Shown piece by piece: positions 55,069-64,000 of a stretch of 64,000 nucleotides of DNA. The position numbers and the translations under genes are program-made. This DNA is from Allomuricauda sp. F6463D. GTDB taxonomy: Bacteria; Bacteroidota; Bacteroidia; Flavobacteriales; Flavobacteriaceae. Location: the NCBI RefSeq assembly GCF_023015965.1, contig NZ_JALKAN010000001.1, positions 1,448,160 through 1,512,159 on the forward strand, read 5' to 3'. The notes under the pieces are model-generated. The model saw only the letters and a program-made list of their open reading frames with translations, was not told the origin of the DNA and searched no databases. Position 1 is the stretch's first letter; each line of letters opens with the position of its first letter.

Positions 55069-55890
55069 TTACGTAAGTTTTGCCAGCTCCAGTTCCATTT
55101 CCTGCTGGATTTCGTGTGCCTTTTTCGCTGCGGTTTCATCAAAATCCGAACCTGTTGAGGCATACAAAATACCTCTTGAGGAGTTCACCAACAAACCTAC
55201 ATCTTTGGTGATTCCGTATTTGCAAACTTCCTGCAAACTTCCTCCTTGCGCACCTACACCTGGAACCAATAAAAAACTTTCAGGAACAATTTTTCGGATA
55301 TCCTGAAGATAAGTAGCCTTTGTGGCTCCCACAACATACATTAATCTTTCCGACCCTTTATAGGTTTTTGATATGGACAATACTTCTTTATATAATTCCT
55401 GTCCATCCACACTTTTGGTCTGAAAATCAAAAGCTCCTTTGTTTGAAGTCAACACCAATAAAATCGTATGCCTATCCTCAAACTCTAAAAAGGGTTCTAC
55501 TGAGTCCTTGCCCATATAGGGAGCAATCGTGATTGAATCAAAATCCATAGTCTCAAAGAAAGCCTTGGCATAACGCGTGGATGTATTTCCAATATCACCC
55601 CGTTTGGCATCGGCAATCGTAAACATTTCTGGATAATTTGCATTCAAATACTCCATGGTACGCTCCAAGGCTTTCCAACCTTGTATACCGTATGCTTCAT
55701 AAAATGCAATATTAGGCTTGTAGGCCACACAATAGGAATGTGTTGCATCGATAATGGCTTTGTTGAAAGCAAAAATGGGATCTTCTTCTTTTAGAAGATG
55801 TTCTGGAATTTTATCCAAATCTGTGTCGAGACCAACACAGAGAAACGATTTTTTTTGATGTATTTGGGCAATTAAATCTTCTATCTTCAT
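55069..55890 (-). CDS. pyrF: Orotidine-5'-phosphate decarboxylase
   Basis: 273 residues, the longer form of the enzyme found in Bacteroidota and mycobacteria. TIM barrel: [18 protein letters not shown], the catalytic [10 protein letters not shown] loop, [15 protein letters not shown], and [12 protein letters not shown]. Converts OMP to UMP, the last step of pyrimidine synthesis; pyrD is elsewhere in the window. Forty-one bases downstream of prfA. Confidence 0.94.
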   Translation of the reverse strand: MKIEDLIAQIHQKKSFLCVGLDTDLDKIPEHLLKEEDPIFAFNKAIIDATHSYCVAYKPNIAFYEAYGIQGWKALERTMEYLNANYPEMFTIADAKRGDIGNTSTRYAKAFFETMDFDSITIAPYMGKDSVEPFLEFEDRHTILLVLTSNKGAFDFQTKSVDGQELYKEVLSISKTYKGSERLMYVVGATKATYLQDIRKIVPESFLLVPGVGAQGGSLQEVCKYGITKDVGLLVNSSRGILYASTGSDFDETAAKKAHEIQQEMELELAKLT

Positions 55891-55931
55891 GTTGAAATGC
55901 TCTCGATCGTACTGGAAGTTAGTTTAAAAGA

Positions 55932-57008
55932 TTAAAATATCTCCGACGCTTCTTTAAGTTTTTCAGTGTTTTCCACCAACATCAACTCATCAATTATTTT
56001 TTGGACATCTCCATTGATAATGTTCTGTAAATCATAGAGAGTCAGACCTATTCTGTGGTCGGTAACCCTGCCTTGTGGATAGTTGTATGTACGGATTTTG
56101 GCAGAACGGTCACCACTACTTACTTGTGAATTACGTTTAGCAGCATCTTCCGCCTGTTTTTTGGCGAGTTCCATATCGTACAAACGTGAACGAAGCACTT
56201 TAAATGCCTTATCCTTGTTTTTGTGCTGGGATTTTTCATCTTGACATTGCGCTACAATACCTGTAGGTTCGTGGGTCAAACGCACTGCTGAATATGTCGT
56301 ATTCACCGATTGTCCACCAGGTCCTGATGAACAGAAATAATCTATACGAACATCCTTTGGGTCTATCTGAACATCAAATTCTTCTGCTTCGGGAATTACC
56401 ATTACGGTAGCAGCACTTGTGTGCACCCTACCCTGTGTCTCTGTTTGTGGCACACGTTGTACGCGATGTACTCCCGCTTCAAACTTAAGTGTTCCGTACA
56501 CATCATCGCCGTTTACTTCAAAATGGATTTCCTTGAATCCACCACTGGTTCCATCACTTAAATCAATAACATTGGTCTTCCAACCTTTGGATTCACAATA
56601 TTTGGTATACATACGGAATAGGTCGCCGGCAAAAATACTGGCTTCATCACCTCCGGTTCCTGCTCTGATTTCCATCACCACATTCTTTTCATCCTCTGGA
56701 TCTTTGGGAATCAACAGGTATTTTATTTCTTCTTCCAACTTGGGCAAGGCACTCTTTGCCTCATCCAATTGCATTTTCGCCATTTCCAACATTTCAGCAT
56801 CACTGCCATCGGAAATAATTTCTTCTGCTTCTTGGATATTATTGGTAAGGGTGATGTATTCGTCGCGTTTATCGCTGAGCAACTTTAAATCTTTGTACTC
56901 CTTGTTCAGCTTTACGTAGCGTTTTTGGTCCGATATAATGTCGGGCTGAATGATAAGGTCCGATACCTCATCAAAACGCTGTTTTACTATGTTGAGTTTG
57001 TCTAGCAT
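55932..57008 (-). CDS. prfA: Peptide chain release factor 1
   Basis: Ends translation at UAA and UAG. 358 residues with the codon-reading PxT motif as PQT in [15 protein letters not shown] and the GGQ motif in [16 protein letters not shown] that triggers peptide release; the glutamine would be methylated by PrmC, which is not next to it. Cotranscribed with pyrF. Confidence 0.96.
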   Translation of the reverse strand: MLDKLNIVKQRFDEVSDLIIQPDIISDQKRYVKLNKEYKDLKLLSDKRDEYITLTNNIQEAEEIISDGSDAEMLEMAKMQLDEAKSALPKLEEEIKYLLIPKDPEDEKNVVMEIRAGTGGDEASIFAGDLFRMYTKYCESKGWKTNVIDLSDGTSGGFKEIHFEVNGDDVYGTLKFEAGVHRVQRVPQTETQGRVHTSAATVMVIPEAEEFDVQIDPKDVRIDYFCSSGPGGQSVNTTYSAVRLTHEPTGIVAQCQDEKSQHKNKDKAFKVLRSRLYDMELAKKQAEDAAKRNSQVSSGDRSAKIRTYNYPQGRVTDHRIGLTLYDLQNIINGDVQKIIDELMLVENTEKLKEASEIF

Positions 57009-57077
57009 AAATCAATCCACCTAATAGGAATGCGAATTTACGATTTTTTAGTTGGATTATTTTACTGCCCAATGTGG

Positions 57078-58373
57078 TCAGTTACCAACAAAAGTAGTTC
57101 CCAAGGTAACAATGAACGCATTGAGGCCATCACTACGGTCATATTGACTAAAACGGAGGTTGATGGTTTTCAACCCAAAATTAAGCAGACTGGTACTGGT
57201 GAAAATATCCTTGTACTGCACCCCTATCCCATATTGATGGGCGTTATACCCTGAAAGATCATAGTCGGAAGTATAGAAATCATACGTGGACAGTGCCTGC
57301 TCTTTTGGGTAGAAGTAGTCGGCCGCAGTTTGGGTATAGTATCGGTAAGTTGGGTACAAGGTAAACTTATCGGTAAGTTTGAATGGAACTTCCAAACTGG
57401 CCGTATGCGAACTTATTCCCCAATCGTCCCAATAAAAACGATAGTACGAACGCAACACCACCAAATCATTTAAATAATAATTCAGACGACCGCCAACAGG
57501 AATTTTAAATCGATTATCCGGTAATTGCTCCACATTGTCCGCCAACTGAAAATCATCAATATAAAAATCTTCAAAATCCGAGAAATATACCCGTTGGAAC
57601 GGAGTGCTCAACAATCCGTTCTGGGAAACTACATCCATGAAAAGGGCGCCTTGCATTTTTGTGCTCAAAATCTGTGAAAAGCTTAGCGAAAGGGAATAGG
57701 AATTTCGTTTTTCGTCCTCAAATTCTGAAAAAATTGGATTATAAGTACCATTTCCAGTAGCTCTGCTGTCAAAAAAACCATCTGTCAATTCAATCGGGTA
57801 CTGTGAGTTCCATTTATCCAAAAACACATTACCGCTCAGGGTGATTTCTGTATTCTTTTCGTTGAACAATTTGGTATAACTACCTCCAACACCAATCGAA
57901 AAATAATCATACTCGGATGAAAAATAGGCATTGGCACTCCATATTGAGTTACGATCATTGGAACTATGTTGGTAACTGGGGTTGATATACACGAGTAAAT
58001 CTTTTCTCGATTCACCTGAGGAAGCGTCAAAAGGTGTGACATTAAGACCACCATCCAAAGGATTTACATTACTTGATGAAGCCGAAGTATAAGCGGATAG
58101 ACCAACATCAATTGTCAATATATCATCTTCGTTCATGGGCATTCGTATAACCAAGCTCGAGGTAGCATCGGTCAATTCCTCAGTACCTTCACCACCCGTT
58201 ACCGCGGCGTTCTGTCCATCTTGGTTATAATAACTGAAGAGTAAATCAACTTCGCTTGTTTCCAATACCCTTTGTTTATATGAGGTGTCACCTTGCTGAC
58301 TCCATCCAATGAACATCGCCATAAAAAACAATATTACGAGGCATGATTTTGAGGACTTGGACAACTGGGTCAT
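57078..58373 (-). CDS. DUF3570 outer-membrane protein
   Basis: 431 residues from ATG 58373; the frame is open 40 codons further but that part translates a repeat element, not a protein. Signal helix ends MFIGWSQ. The rest is a barrel-like strand series ending NAFIVTLGTTFVGN. DUF3570 is conserved beside DUF4266 and ApbE. Last gene of the redox cluster, about 200 bases after DUF4266 because of the repeat between them. Confidence 0.85.
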   Translation of the reverse strand: MTQLSKSSKSCLVILFFMAMFIGWSQQGDTSYKQRVLETSEVDLLFSYYNQDGQNAAVTGGEGTEELTDATSSLVIRMPMNEDDILTIDVGLSAYTSASSSNVNPLDGGLNVTPFDASSGESRKDLLVYINPSYQHSSNDRNSIWSANAYFSSEYDYFSIGVGGSYTKLFNEKNTEITLSGNVFLDKWNSQYPIELTDGFFDSRATGNGTYNPIFSEFEDEKRNSYSLSLSFSQILSTKMQGALFMDVVSQNGLLSTPFQRVYFSDFEDFYIDDFQLADNVEQLPDNRFKIPVGGRLNYYLNDLVVLRSYYRFYWDDWGISSHTASLEVPFKLTDKFTLYPTYRYYTQTAADYFYPKEQALSTYDFYTSDYDLSGYNAHQYGIGVQYKDIFTSTSLLNFGLKTINLRFSQYDRSDGLNAFIVTLGTTFVGN

Positions 58374-58424
58374 GAGGTTTTTTAAATATTGAATACTCGC
58401 TATCTGTAATAATCTCCTTTTGTA

Positions 58425-58506
58425 CGTCATTCCGAATTTATTTCGGAATCTCATTACCCTAGTTATCAAAAGCCAAATGAGAACCTGAAACAAGTTCAGG
58501 TTGACG
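58425..58506. repeat. REP-like palindromic repeat pair
   Basis: Two hairpins (TTCCGAA/TTCGGAA at 58430-58448 and AACCTGAA/TTCAGGTT at 58482-58502) sit inside longer pairs, CGTCA/TGACG at the outside and TCTCAT/ATGAGA further in. It lies between DUF4266 and DUF3570. The form resembles Bacteroidota intergenic repeats such as CGTCATTCCGAATTTATTTC. Confidence 0.75.
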
Positions 58507-58571
58507 AAAATTTTGTTTATGGCAAAATCTGGACAAACATTTTTTTTAAATTAATCATTTGAAGTTCTCAT

Positions 58572-58781
58572 TCAATTACATCCACATCCGCCCCCTGTTT
58601 TGCCACCATTGGCACCAGCAGAAGCTTCTCTGTAAATATGGAAATTGGTCTCGAACCGCTCATCCGCCCTTGCACTCAATTGCATCTCCTCATCGTTCAG
58701 GTAAACCTTGTCGTACTCACGCACGGCCACACACGAACTCGAAAAAATCAAAAGCAGCAACAAATAAAACGCTTTTTCCAT
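58572..58781 (-). CDS. DUF4266 lipoprotein, small
   Basis: 69 residues: lipoprotein signal with SSSC, VAVREYDKVYLNDEEMQL, and a glycine/cysteine end (GGKTGGGCGCN). DUF4266 is found next to DUF3570 and ApbE genes. The C-terminal GCGC may bind a metal or cofactor, which is inference. Twelve bases after apbE, so cotranscribed. Confidence 0.85.
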   Translation of the reverse strand: MEKAFYLLLLLIFSSSCVAVREYDKVYLNDEEMQLSARADERFETNFHIYREASAGANGGKTGGGCGCN

Positions 58782-58793
58782 ACTTTAAATGTA

Positions 58794-59789
58794 CTAATTC
58801 ATATCGAACACTATGCCCGAACTTCGATGAACTTTATTTTCCCCATCTACCACAACAGCCTCAACTCCATTAATTTGATTGATCATATGAAGGCCAACAT
58901 CCCTACCCATAATAAAAACTGCAGTAGCCAAGGCATCACATAATTCAGCTTGTTTAGCAAAAATTGAAACGCTATGTATCCCTTTAATGGGAAAACCAGT
59001 TCGAGGATCGATAATGTGAGAATATTTTTCCCCATCTAGCACAATATATTTTTCATAATTACCCGATGTTGCAACAGAAGACTCAATAACGGGCAACCAG
59101 CCAAACACTTTATCCTTGCTCAGTGGGTTGGCAATTCCGACCAACCATTTTTCACCCGTTACTTTGGTTCCCCAAGTGGTAAGGTCTCCAGAGGCATTGA
59201 TGATTCCGCCTCGGACATCTTTGGATACCAGTAGTTCTTTGGCCTTATCCGCAGCGTACCCTTTTCCTATGGCACCAAATCCAATATGCATACCCTTTTC
59301 AGGTAAAAACACGGTTTGATTAAGCTTATCCATCTGAATTTTTTGATAACCGACTTTTGAAACGGACTTATTTATCTCATCCTCGGTGGGGACTTTATCC
59401 ATGGTACCGTCAAATTTCCAAATCTCATCCATGGAGGCATAGGTAATGTCAAAAGCACCATCCGTAATTTCAGATATTTTGATGGATCGCTCGATCAGGT
59501 CGAACAATTCTTTGCTCACCCTCACAGGTTTGATACCTGCATTTATATTGATCAAAGATGTTTCTGAATCTTTATTCCAAGATGATATAATCCTTTCAAT
59601 ACGTTCAATTTCCGATACGGCCTCATCTATATTTATATATCCTATTTCCTCGTTGAGGGCCACCACGGTAATCTCAAAGCGAGTCCCCATTAGTTTTAGC
59701 TCTTTTTTTACAGTTACATAATCCTGTCTTGCTTGCCCGTAGGAAAGCAAACAAAAAAAACCGCACAAAAGAGCCGTGAACACTTTCAT
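58794..59789 (-). CDS. apbE: FAD:protein FMN transferase
   Basis: 331 residues with a signal sequence. ApbE-fold marks: MGTRFEITVVALNEE, FDITYASMDEIW, IGFGAIGKGYAADKAKEL, NASGDLTTWG, and HIIDPRTGFPIKGIHSVSIF with the magnesium-binding aspartate. It attaches FMN from FAD to threonine of target proteins in the envelope. No classic target (NqrB/C or RnfG) is in this window. Overlaps the thioredoxin gene upstream by 4 bases. Confidence 0.93.
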   Translation of the reverse strand: MKVFTALLCGFFCLLSYGQARQDYVTVKKELKLMGTRFEITVVALNEEIGYINIDEAVSEIERIERIISSWNKDSETSLININAGIKPVRVSKELFDLIERSIKISEITDGAFDITYASMDEIWKFDGTMDKVPTEDEINKSVSKVGYQKIQMDKLNQTVFLPEKGMHIGFGAIGKGYAADKAKELLVSKDVRGGIINASGDLTTWGTKVTGEKWLVGIANPLSKDKVFGWLPVIESSVATSGNYEKYIVLDGEKYSHIIDPRTGFPIKGIHSVSIFAKQAELCDALATAVFIMGRDVGLHMINQINGVEAVVVDGENKVHRSSGIVFDMN

Positions 59790-60223
59790 TTAAGGAACTT
59801 GTTAAGCGTCTTTATATATTTCTCAGGTTTGGTGCGTGCCACAAAACCGGTAGTACCCAACACTTGTTTATCGCTATCCATAACCACAACCAAGGGAAAA
59901 TAACCTTTTGGGTTATACTTTTCTGCCAAAGATTTGTTCACATTTAATTTATCCTGAGGTAGTTGATTTTTCTTTTTTCGGGGAAAATCGGCGTAGTACA
60001 TTACATAATGCTCAGAAGCATAAGCTTTGAACTCCTCGCTATCGAATATGTGTTTTTTTAACCGGATACAGGGTGCGCACCAATCCGATCCTGAAAAGAC
60101 CAGTATAATCGGCTTGTCCTCAACAGCTGCCTTGGAAAGTGCATCATCAAAATTTTCTTGCCATTCTTGGGCCTGTAGCATACCGGCACATGCAAATAAC
60201 ACAATGTAGATTATATATTTCAT
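59786..60223 (-). CDS. Exported thioredoxin-family protein
   Basis: 145 residues: signal peptide to LQAQ, then a thioredoxin fold with SDWCAPC (Cys49, Cys52) and the cis-proline YFPLVVVMD. Lacks other domains. Second gene of the redox cluster; it may reduce disulfides or haem/cysteine targets of its neighbours, which is inference from position. Confidence 0.9.
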   Translation of the reverse strand: MKYIIYIVLFACAGMLQAQEWQENFDDALSKAAVEDKPIILVFSGSDWCAPCIRLKKHIFDSEEFKAYASEHYVMYYADFPRKKKNQLPQDKLNVNKSLAEKYNPKGYFPLVVVMDSDKQVLGTTGFVARTKPEKYIKTLNKFLK

Positions 60224-60242
60224 AAAATTTGGGACTCAAAAA

Positions 60243-60698
60243 CTATTCATATACCCTTAATATAGAACCGTCGAGTTCTGTATTAAATATTTTTAATGGG
60301 TTACTTGTAGTACTCAAATTGAGAGATGTTCCATCCTGAGCAAATCTTGATTGATGGGTCGAACAATGAAATACACCTCCATCTTCTGTGATAAACCTTA
60401 TTTCCTCAGTTCCTTGATGACTACAAATTTTACTGGCTGCAATAAGATTTCCTTCTAGGTTTCTAGCTATAACAACATCCAAATATTTAAGATTTTGAGA
60501 AGACTTAACTGATATAAACCCTCCATTATCATCCAATGGGGCCGCTTCTTGAGAATTTAAATCTATAGTAAAATCGATTCCTTGAGATACTGGAAAAGTT
60601 TCCAACTCTCCATCCTTGGAACATCCTTGTAAACAGGGAAATGTAAGAGCAAAGGCTGCACCTGCTCCCAAACTTCTTAAGAACTCTTTTCTTTCCAT
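60243..60698 (-). CDS. Rieske [2Fe-2S] lipoprotein
   Basis: 151 residues. Twin-basic-free N-terminus MERKEFLRSLGAGAAFALTF then a lipobox-like cysteine at 26 (LQGCSKDG). The Rieske cluster site is CSHQG and HCSTHQ: Cys92/His94 and Cys112/His115. It would carry single electrons at the membrane. First gene of the cluster Rieske-Trx-ApbE-DUF4266-DUF3570. Confidence 0.9.
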   Translation of the reverse strand: MERKEFLRSLGAGAAFALTFPCLQGCSKDGELETFPVSQGIDFTIDLNSQEAAPLDDNGGFISVKSSQNLKYLDVVIARNLEGNLIAASKICSHQGTEEIRFITEDGGVFHCSTHQSRFAQDGTSLNLSTTSNPLKIFNTELDGSILRVYE

Positions 60699-60745
60699 AG
60701 CGTGAGGTTTATAAATAAGAACGCTATTTCCGAGTAAATCGTATG

Positions 60746-61924
60746 CTAATATTCAAACTTACCATACTGGCTCTGAATGGTCAATTTCTTCGTTTCTGCA
60801 GCTTCCACACGACCTATGATTTGGGCGTCCACGTCAAAACTATTGGAAATAGCCATGATTTCCTCTGCAACCTCCTCATTCACATATAATTCCATACGGT
60901 GTCCACAATTAAAAACTTGATACATTTCTTTCCAATCGGTACCGGATTGTTCTTGAATCAATTTGAACAAAGGCGGAATTGAAAACAAATTATTTTTAAT
61001 GATATGCAGGTTTTCCACAAAATGAAGAATCTTGGTCTGTGCTCCCCCACTGCAATGCACCATACCGTGTATGTCTTTGGAAGTATATTGTTCCAATACT
61101 TTTTTAATGATGGGAGCGTATGTCCTTGTTGGAGAAAGCACTAATTTACCTGCATCAAGGGGTGAATCGGGCACTTGATCAGTTAATTTTATATTTCCAG
61201 AATATACCAATTCTTCTGGAACCGATGCATCAAAACTGTCGGGATATTTTTCCGCTAGGTACTTGGAGAATACATCGTGTCTGGCAGAGGTTAATCCATT
61301 ACTCCCCATTCCACCATTATATTCTGTTTCGTAACTCGCTTTTCCAAAGGAAGCCAACCCAACAATCACATCCCCTGCTTGGATATTGGCATTGTCGATC
61401 ACCTTTTTTCGCTCCATTCGAGCGGTTACCGTGGAATCAACGATAATGGTACGGACCAAATCGCCAACATCTGCGGTCTCACCTCCTGTGGAACGAATAG
61501 TGATACCATGTTTGTCCAAATCGGAAATGAGTTCTTCTGTACCATTTATAATGGCCGAGATCACCTCACCCGGAATCAGGTTTTTGTTACGCCCGATGGT
61601 TGATGAGAGCATGATGTTATCGGTAGCACCTACACAAATTAAATCGTCCACGTTCATAATAAGTGCATCTTGGGCAATACCTTTCCAAACCGAAATATCT
61701 CCCGTTTCTTTCCAGTACATGTATGCCAAAGAGGATTTGGTTCCTGCACCGTCGGCATGCATTACCAAACAATGGTCTTTACTACCTGTTAAATAATCGG
61801 GAACAATTTTACAGAACGCTTGGGGAAACAATCCTTTATCAATATTCTTGATGGCGTTGTGCACATCTTCTTTGGAGGCCGAAACACCTCGTTGGGCATA
61901 TCTTTTACTGGTATCCGATGACAT
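60746..61924 (-). CDS. purM: Phosphoribosylformylglycinamidine cyclo-ligase
   Basis: AIR synthase of purine synthesis. 392 residues, the Bacteroidota type, longer than the 345-residue E. coli form. Seen: SSDTSKRYAQRGVSASKEDV, HADGAGTKSSLAYMYWKETG, NVDDLICVGATDNIM, GGETADVGDLVRT and VFNCGHRMELYV. 47 bases upstream of the Rieske gene on the same strand, but the function is unrelated. Confidence 0.93.
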   Translation of the reverse strand: MSSDTSKRYAQRGVSASKEDVHNAIKNIDKGLFPQAFCKIVPDYLTGSKDHCLVMHADGAGTKSSLAYMYWKETGDISVWKGIAQDALIMNVDDLICVGATDNIMLSSTIGRNKNLIPGEVISAIINGTEELISDLDKHGITIRSTGGETADVGDLVRTIIVDSTVTARMERKKVIDNANIQAGDVIVGLASFGKASYETEYNGGMGSNGLTSARHDVFSKYLAEKYPDSFDASVPEELVYSGNIKLTDQVPDSPLDAGKLVLSPTRTYAPIIKKVLEQYTSKDIHGMVHCSGGAQTKILHFVENLHIIKNNLFSIPPLFKLIQEQSGTDWKEMYQVFNCGHRMELYVNEEVAEEIMAISNSFDVDAQIIGRVEAAETKKLTIQSQYGKFEY

Positions 61925-61946
61925 ATGAATGGTTTGGGCAAAAATA

Positions 61947-61981
61947 ACGGAAAGGCTTCAATTTATTGATACGCTTTCCGT
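61947..61981 (-). terminator. glnN terminator
   Basis: ACGGAAAG (61947-61954) and CTTTCCGT (61974-61981), with an inner TCAAT/ATTGA stem, then TATTTTTG on the minus strand. Lies 23 bases past the glnN stop. Confidence 0.6.
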
Positions 61982-62003
61982 CTTTTCGTTGATGGTATAT
62001 TTT

Positions 62004-64000
62004 CTATTTGGAAAACAACATTTCGCGGTATTTGGTAAACGGCCAAAATTCATCGGCAATCAATTTCTCCAATTTATCGGAATGTTCCCGGATCTTTTCA
62101 AAATAAGGTCTTACATTATTGCAATAAGCCTGAGCCTTTTTATCTACGACGGACATACCATTGGCTCGTTTGCGAGCATCTGCCATTTCATCGGTTAGCT
62201 TTTTAATCTCTACAATGTGCTCCCCAATTTGCTCCAAGATATTTAATTGGCTTTCTGCTACTTTTTTATGGGCAGCTCCATACACCTCTTTTAACCCATG
62301 AATATTTTCCAATAGCACATTTTGATATTTTACTGCAGCAGGAATAATATGGTTGTACACCATTTCTCCCAGCACACGTCCTTCTATCTGAATATGGAAT
62401 ATGTAGGCTCCCAATTCTACTTCTTTATGTGCTTTAAGTTCCACTTCGCTCATCACATCCATCTGTTTGAAAAGTTCAAAACTCTCTTTTGATGTGATTA
62501 CCTGTAGTGCTTCGGGGGTATTTTTATTGTAGCTAAGTTTTCTTCTTCGGGCTTCTTCCTGCCATTCAACACCGTAGCCATCTCCTTCGAAACGGATGCG
62601 CTTTGACGTTTTGATATATTCCCTCAATACATTGAAAACTGCTTCGTCCTTTTTCAGCTTTTTCTTATCGATCAAGGCATCGACTTCTTTTTTAAAATCG
62701 GTAAGCTGCTTTGCCATTATTGTATTGAGCATGGTCATTGGCTTGGCACAATTCGTCTTGGCCCCAACTCCTCTCATCTCAAACTTATTTCCAGTGAACG
62801 CAAAGGGCGATGTCCGGTTCCTATCCGTATTGTCCAATAGTATTTCAGGAATTTTACCGACTACATTTAATTTGAGTTCGGTTTTTTCCTGTGGTGACAA
62901 CTTCCCTTTAGAAACACCCTCCAATTCGTCCAGTACATCACTTAATTGCTTCCCGATAAAAATGGATATAATAGGTGGGGGAGCTTCATTGGCACCCAAT
63001 CTATGATCATTACTTGCCGAGGTAATGGAAGCTCTTAACAATTCCTCATACGTATCCACCGCTTTGATGGTATTTACGAAGAATGTGAGAAACTGGAGAT
63101 TCTTCATGGGCGTAGTGCCCGGGCTTAGCAGATTCACGCCTGTATCGGTACTCAGCGACCAATTATTATGTTTCCCTGATCCGTTGACACCGGCAAATGG
63201 CTTTTCGTGGAAGAGTACCGAAAATTTATATTTGTCGGCAGTTTCCTCCATTACATCCATCAACAATAAATTGTGGTCAACGGAGAGGTTGGCTTCTTCA
63301 AAAACCGGCGCAAGCTCAAATTGGTTCGGGGCCACTTCATTATGTCGTGTTTTTACTGGAATTCCCAGTTTGGTGCATTCTTTTTCAAGTTCGCTCATAA
63401 AGCCTAGGACCCTTGCCGGTATCACACCAAAATAGTGATCGTCCAATTGCTGTCCCTTGGCAGAAAAATTCCCTACCAAAGTCCGACCTGTAACGGAAAG
63501 ATCTAATCGGGAATTAACCAATGATTTATCGATTAAAAAATACTCCTGCTCCCAGCCCAGCGTTGCATGAACCTTTTTTACATTTTTATCAAAATATTGG
63601 GCTACGGATGTTGCTGCTTGATCTACGGCTTGCAATGCTCTCAACAAAGGAGCTTTATTATCCAGGGCTTCCCCTGTGTAGGCAACGAATATAGTAGGTA
63701 TACAGAGTGTTGTTTTGTAGATAAAAGCTGGAGAAGTTGGATCCCAAGCCGTATATCCCCTAGCCTCAAAAGTGTTTCTTATTCCGCCGCTGGGAAAACT
63801 GGATGCATCGGGTTCCTGTTGAACCAACTGGGCCCCTCCAAATTTTTCCATGGCTTTACCATTGGGAAGAATATCAAAAAATGCATCATGCTTTTCGGCA
63901 GTGGCCCCGGTCAAAGGTTGAAACCAATGTGTATAATGTGTAGCCCCCATGGAAAGTGCCCATGCCTTCATCCCTTCGGCCACTTGATCGGCTATTTTAC
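62004..64000 (-). CDS. glnN: Glutamine synthetase type III, 5' end outside window
   Basis: Makes glutamine from glutamate, ammonia and ATP. 664 codons are inside the window of a family usually about 730; the frame is still open at the edge, so the GTG at 63983 is not the start. Type III marks: [89 protein letters not shown] and [20 protein letters not shown]. This fits the nearby glnB-amt system by role. Confidence 0.95.
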   Translation of the reverse strand, partial: KIADQVAEGMKAWALSMGATHYTHWFQPLTGATAEKHDAFFDILPNGKAMEKFGGAQLVQQEPDASSFPSGGIRNTFEARGYTAWDPTSPAFIYKTTLCIPTIFVAYTGEALDNKAPLLRALQAVDQAATSVAQYFDKNVKKVHATLGWEQEYFLIDKSLVNSRLDLSVTGRTLVGNFSAKGQQLDDHYFGVIPARVLGFMSELEKECTKLGIPVKTRHNEVAPNQFELAPVFEEANLSVDHNLLLMDVMEETADKYKFSVLFHEKPFAGVNGSGKHNNWSLSTDTGVNLLSPGTTPMKNLQFLTFFVNTIKAVDTYEELLRASITSASNDHRLGANEAPPPIISIFIGKQLSDVLDELEGVSKGKLSPQEKTELKLNVVGKIPEILLDNTDRNRTSPFAFTGNKFEMRGVGAKTNCAKPMTMLNTIMAKQLTDFKKEVDALIDKKKLKKDEAVFNVLREYIKTSKRIRFEGDGYGVEWQEEARRRKLSYNKNTPEALQVITSKESFELFKQMDVMSEVELKAHKEVELGAYIFHIQIEGRVLGEMVYNHIIPAAVKYQNVLLENIHGLKEVYGAAHKKVAESQLNILEQIGEHIVEIKKLTDEMADARKRANGMSVVDKKAQAYCNNVRPYFEKIREHSDKLEKLIADEFWPFTKYREMLFSK

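Noticed and set aside
58374-58493. N-terminal extension of the DUF3570 gene
   Set aside because: The extra 40 codons translate a palindromic repeat; the real signal helix starts at 58373.

Overview
The window looks like a chromosomal segment of a marine-type Flavobacteriaceae (Bacteroidota). Three things point there. Many genes are preceded by the Bacteroidota -7 element TAnnTTTG instead of a sigma70 -10 box. The gene families are typical of the group: type III glutamine synthetase, MnmD, a PUR/DUF3276 protein, N-terminally extended NusB, DnaJ with a reduced zinc region, IcmF, and DUF1573/DUF4197/DUF4920/DUF1684 exported proteins. Most genes are housekeeping or conserved exported proteins, and no tRNA, rRNA, CRISPR array or intact transposase was seen.

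Layout. 1-13180: 3' end of uvrB, a small heat-shock protein, a TerB-like gene, sucC, a Lon-type substrate-binding domain, lysA, a periplasmic thioredoxin, guaB, HMG-CoA lyase, a LysE exporter, pyrD, pepT and a YdeI-like gene. 13180-16000 is an AT-rich accessory patch: a TPR/DUF3761 membrane protein, a decayed duplicate of the YdeI-like 3' end, the 'mobile mystery protein' A/B pair (XRE regulator plus Fic protein) behind a phased operator array, and a gene relic. 16000-25130: cyclophilin-FKBP fusion, two unlisted microproteins, cspA, peroxiredoxin, a BstA-like protein, an ABC exporter, nusB-DUF1573-yajC and a frameshifted PepSY pseudogene. 25130-37850: M28 peptidase, PPK2, an NtrC-like regulator without an HTH, MscS plus an outer-membrane protein, a Nat-type ABC pair, grpE-dnaJ and mnmD. 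37940-46670: ilvE, a MazG-like enzyme, small membrane proteins, fluC, glnB-amt-porin, exported proteins and an Lrp regulator. 46670-57010: icmF, purU, a GH65 phosphorylase, a DUF4197 protein, pyrF and prfA. 57080-60700: a Rieske-thioredoxin-ApbE-DUF4266-DUF3570 cluster. The window ends with purM and the 5'-truncated glnN.

How genes work together. glnB-amt-porin and glnN serve ammonium uptake and assimilation. grpE-dnaJ and the small HSP serve proteostasis. pyrD and pyrF, guaB and purM belong to nucleotide synthesis. IcmF and HMG-CoA lyase fit branched-chain acyl-CoA breakdown. The ApbE cluster looks like an envelope redox module.

The most novel items are a family of tiny single-helix membrane proteins (17050-17133, 17206-17292 and 39772-39951) sharing an FF..L..LL..N..LL...SVN core, the 32-bp-phased operator array before the mobile mystery genes, and the ApbE-centred redox cluster.
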